Of a stretch of 64,000 nucleotides of DNA, positions 61,443 to 64,000 are shown piece by piece (positions within the stretch are counted from its first letter, which is position 1; each line of letters starts with the position of its first letter). A program made the position numbers and the translations under genes. Under the pieces are notes generated by a model. The model had not been told where the DNA came from. It worked only from the letters and a program-made list of their open reading frames with translations, and did no database searches. The stretch comes from Chrysomallon squamiferum. Its lineage: Eukaryota > Mollusca > Gastropoda > Neomphalida > Peltospiridae. The stretch lies in NCBI GenBank assembly GCA_012295275.1, contig CM022665.1, positions 3,546,667 to 3,610,666 of the forward strand, in the 5' to 3' direction.

Positions 61443-64000
61443 GTGAGTGATAAACTGATAAGTGATATATATAAACCGCCGGTGTATTTCTATCGCAAGC
61501 AGATGCTCACCTTTCCCTCGTTTAATAAGCTATGCTGTTACTACTTTTACTTAGCATAACGCTGACTTTTTTGCGAATTTCATATTTTAATTTCATGAAT
61601 TTACACCCTCATTACAGGTAAAAAAAAAAAATTTTTCACTGTTTACAGTTGATAAGTAAGTGATTAACCAGTATTTTATTTATTCCTGTTTTTGGTAAAG
61701 ATTCTGCCACAATGATAATATCTTTGGCAATATATAAATTTCATCAGTTAACGAGTTACATTTGTAACACAGCTGAAAACTTAAAATAAAAGAAACAATA
61801 TAAAAGAAACAATGAAAAATAAAGAATAAAGCTATATTTAACAGATATGAATTATTATACTCTTAATTTTTTTTTTTTAATCTATTTGATCTTTATTAAA
61901 ATACTTTTACAAAATACCAGATATCCTATTTTCATAAACAGGGTGAAAATTAAATCAAGGATAATAAGAAAGAACATAATTTTATTTAAAAGATAGGTAC
62001 AAATTAATAAACTTCTTAATACATTTAAATTTCTTAGAATACCACGTACAAAAAAAAAAAAAAAAAAAAAAATAAAGTACTATATGTTCAGTGTATATGT
62101 CACAGAAACCAGAATAACTTCCACTGAGTGGTGAGCTACAGTGCACAAAATTTAAAAGTAGTCAGTTTAAAAAGTAATAATAATAAATAATAAATAATAA
62201 AAGTCATTTTTCTTGATTTTCCTGATTGCTGGAACCCAGATAAATCATGTTACCTATATATGATAAATCATACAAAGACATTACTGATTTAGTTTTTAGA
62301 AAGAAATTTTCAGTATTTTTGAAGTGACAAAAACTTCAAGAATTCCTTTTTGTAGCCATATTTCTGTCCAGTATCTAATCTTAGGTTCAGGCATTCTTTT
62401 GTTTTTTGTTTTCATTTTACTTAAGAAGTTAAGTATAAAGTTATAAAATCATTTCGGCTGAAATCATTCTAAATCAGGCCATAGTGATCCCAACTTGGAA
62501 TTCAGTTTTGTTTTGTTTTTAATTTTATATATATATATATATATTTTTTTTTTTGTTCATTTTTTTGCTTTGTGATTACTCATCAAAGACTTAACATTTT
62601 AAAGTAGATATTACTAACACAGTTCCTTACATTAAGCATTTATAATGTATCTCTTATACTGTCAGTATTACATTTTTTATCTGTGTCATATTGTTTATAT
62701 CTCGTGACAAAATCTGCATTCCAGATCTTTCAGTCAGTGGTTCATTGAAATGTAAATATAACTTGGTTTGGTTTTAAAGCACATATCATGCACAAATACA
62801 TGTGTATATGTATATGTTCATGTCTGTGTGAAGCATATCATTTACACATAACATTAAGCAAAATAACAGATGAATGAATCATCGCTATCTTGATGAATTA
62901 TTGTATATTTTATTGTTAGCAAAGGTCAGCCTCTAAAAGCCAATAAAACATTTTCTTAGGAGTAATAATATATACGTTATGTTCATAACTATTTATCAAC
63001 TTTAACAATAACTTGTTTTGGTTTTAATTTTTAAATATGCCATTTAAAACAAAACAAAAACCAAACATAAACTTCACCAACAAACGTTTGGTTGACTTCA
63101 TGTTTAAGTAAATAAATATTCATTTATCTTGACATCTTATTTTTTTTTAAATTCTTTTTATAGATTTGAAACATTTTTATTACCACTCAGTGTTCAAATA
63201 TATATGTCCTGAGCATACCATCCCTCCAGACAGTTTGCACAAGAAGGTGTTGCTGAATATGAATTAGAAGGATTCGAAGTGTTCTTGTGTGTTACAGTTC
63301 TGGGTTGGAGCAAAATCTATATTTTTAGATTCATTGTAGTTTTCAGACAATTGCCTGATTTCGAATAGTGGCATTAAAAAAAGTGTTTTACTATTGTTGC
63401 TTAAGTTTCAGCATACGTTTAAACACAATTATTTTCAGGCAAATTTGTGAAATGGCTTTCTTATCAGACCTTTATGCAAACTAAAAAATATGATTTTTGA
63501 AAATAAAGAAAATTTATGAAAGAATATAAAAATCAGGGAAAATAAAGTAAAATTAAAAACTCTTATTTTAAATACTATTTTCTTTCTTTTACAGTTATTC
63601 ATCTTTGATTTTTTGGAAATAAAATAAAATCTGAAAAAAAGAATACCAAAAATCAAGTAAAAATAATATGTAATTAGAAACATTTTAAATGGCAATGATA
63701 CAGAAAATTTTCTTTCTTTTGTTTTGTGAAAAAAAAAAAAAAAGTTAAATAAAGAATACCTAAAATCAGAGAAAATAATTTAAACTTAAAATCTGATATA
63801 TTAAAAATCAGTAATAAGAAAAGTTACTGTTACACATCTTTGTTCTTTAAAAACAAAGAATATGAAAACAGAAATATAAAAAAATCATGGAAAATAATGC
63901 AAAATTAAACAGTTATTTTAAATAGTGAGCATAAGGCTGGTCAGGATACAGGATATTTTTGTATTTTTTAGTATTACATACCTGTGCTCTTTGAAAACAG
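61443..64000. other. Intron 1 of the last gene, no convincing exon
   Basis: AT-rich sequence with poly-A (62050-62072), a TA run (62528-62544) and near the right end several similar A-rich phrases (AATACCAAAAATCA, AATACCTAAAATCA). A splice-compatible frame at about 63166-63267 ends in a stop and was not accepted. Confidence 0.5.

Noticed and set aside
63166-63267. Possible second exon of the last gene (DLKHFYYHSVFKYICPE...)
   Set aside because: It has an acceptor and the right phase but ends in a stop after 34 codons without a recognisable domain, which would leave a protein with no ectodomain. Too weak to annotate.

Overview
This is a window of an AT-rich, intron-rich animal genome, crowded with microsatellites. 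The best lineage clue is a pair of genes for BRICHOS-domain precursors. One ends in a dibasic site followed by an Arg/Cys/aromatic-rich beta-hairpin-like peptide. That layout is known from annelid antimicrobial peptide precursors (arenicin, alvinellacin, capitellacin, nicomicin), so I infer a polychaete annelid. The other genes (RPS4, CUEDC2, MEI4, MTF1) are widely conserved in animals and do not narrow the lineage.

Layout: (1) 1-12.9 kb holds two BRICHOS peptide-precursor genes in head-to-head inverted orientation. The left one (minus strand, 1-2402) runs off the left edge and the right one (plus, 10078-12720) is complete. Between them lie long simple repeats and a decayed LINE reverse transcriptase (about 5790-6300). 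(2) 12.9-22.5 kb holds a plus-strand pectinacetylesterase-family hydrolase with an N-terminal membrane anchor. Its introns carry two copies of a mariner-type MITE. (3) 28.3-37 kb holds CUEDC2 (minus) and MEI4 (plus), which share a compact divergent promoter. (4) 38.3-42.2 kb holds ribosomal protein gene RPS4 (minus). One of its introns contains three related H/ACA-snoRNA-like units. (5) 43.4-54 kb holds MTF1 (plus), the six-zinc-finger metal-responsive transcription factor. Its introns contain two minisatellites and a Tigger-like MITE. (6) 54-61 kb is 3'UTR and intergenic DNA. (7) 61.1 kb onward starts a plus-strand gene for an unrecognised type II membrane protein that leaves the window.

All multi-exon models were built by hand from GT/GC...AG junctions, phase continuity and family similarity, and every complete model closes in frame. 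The genes do not look like one pathway. The part most worth follow-up is the BRICHOS pair. The two genes keep the same exon phases and almost the same exon lengths, but their proteins have diverged strongly. The complete one encodes a cationic four-cysteine C-terminal peptide of about 32 residues that I do not recognise as a known peptide.
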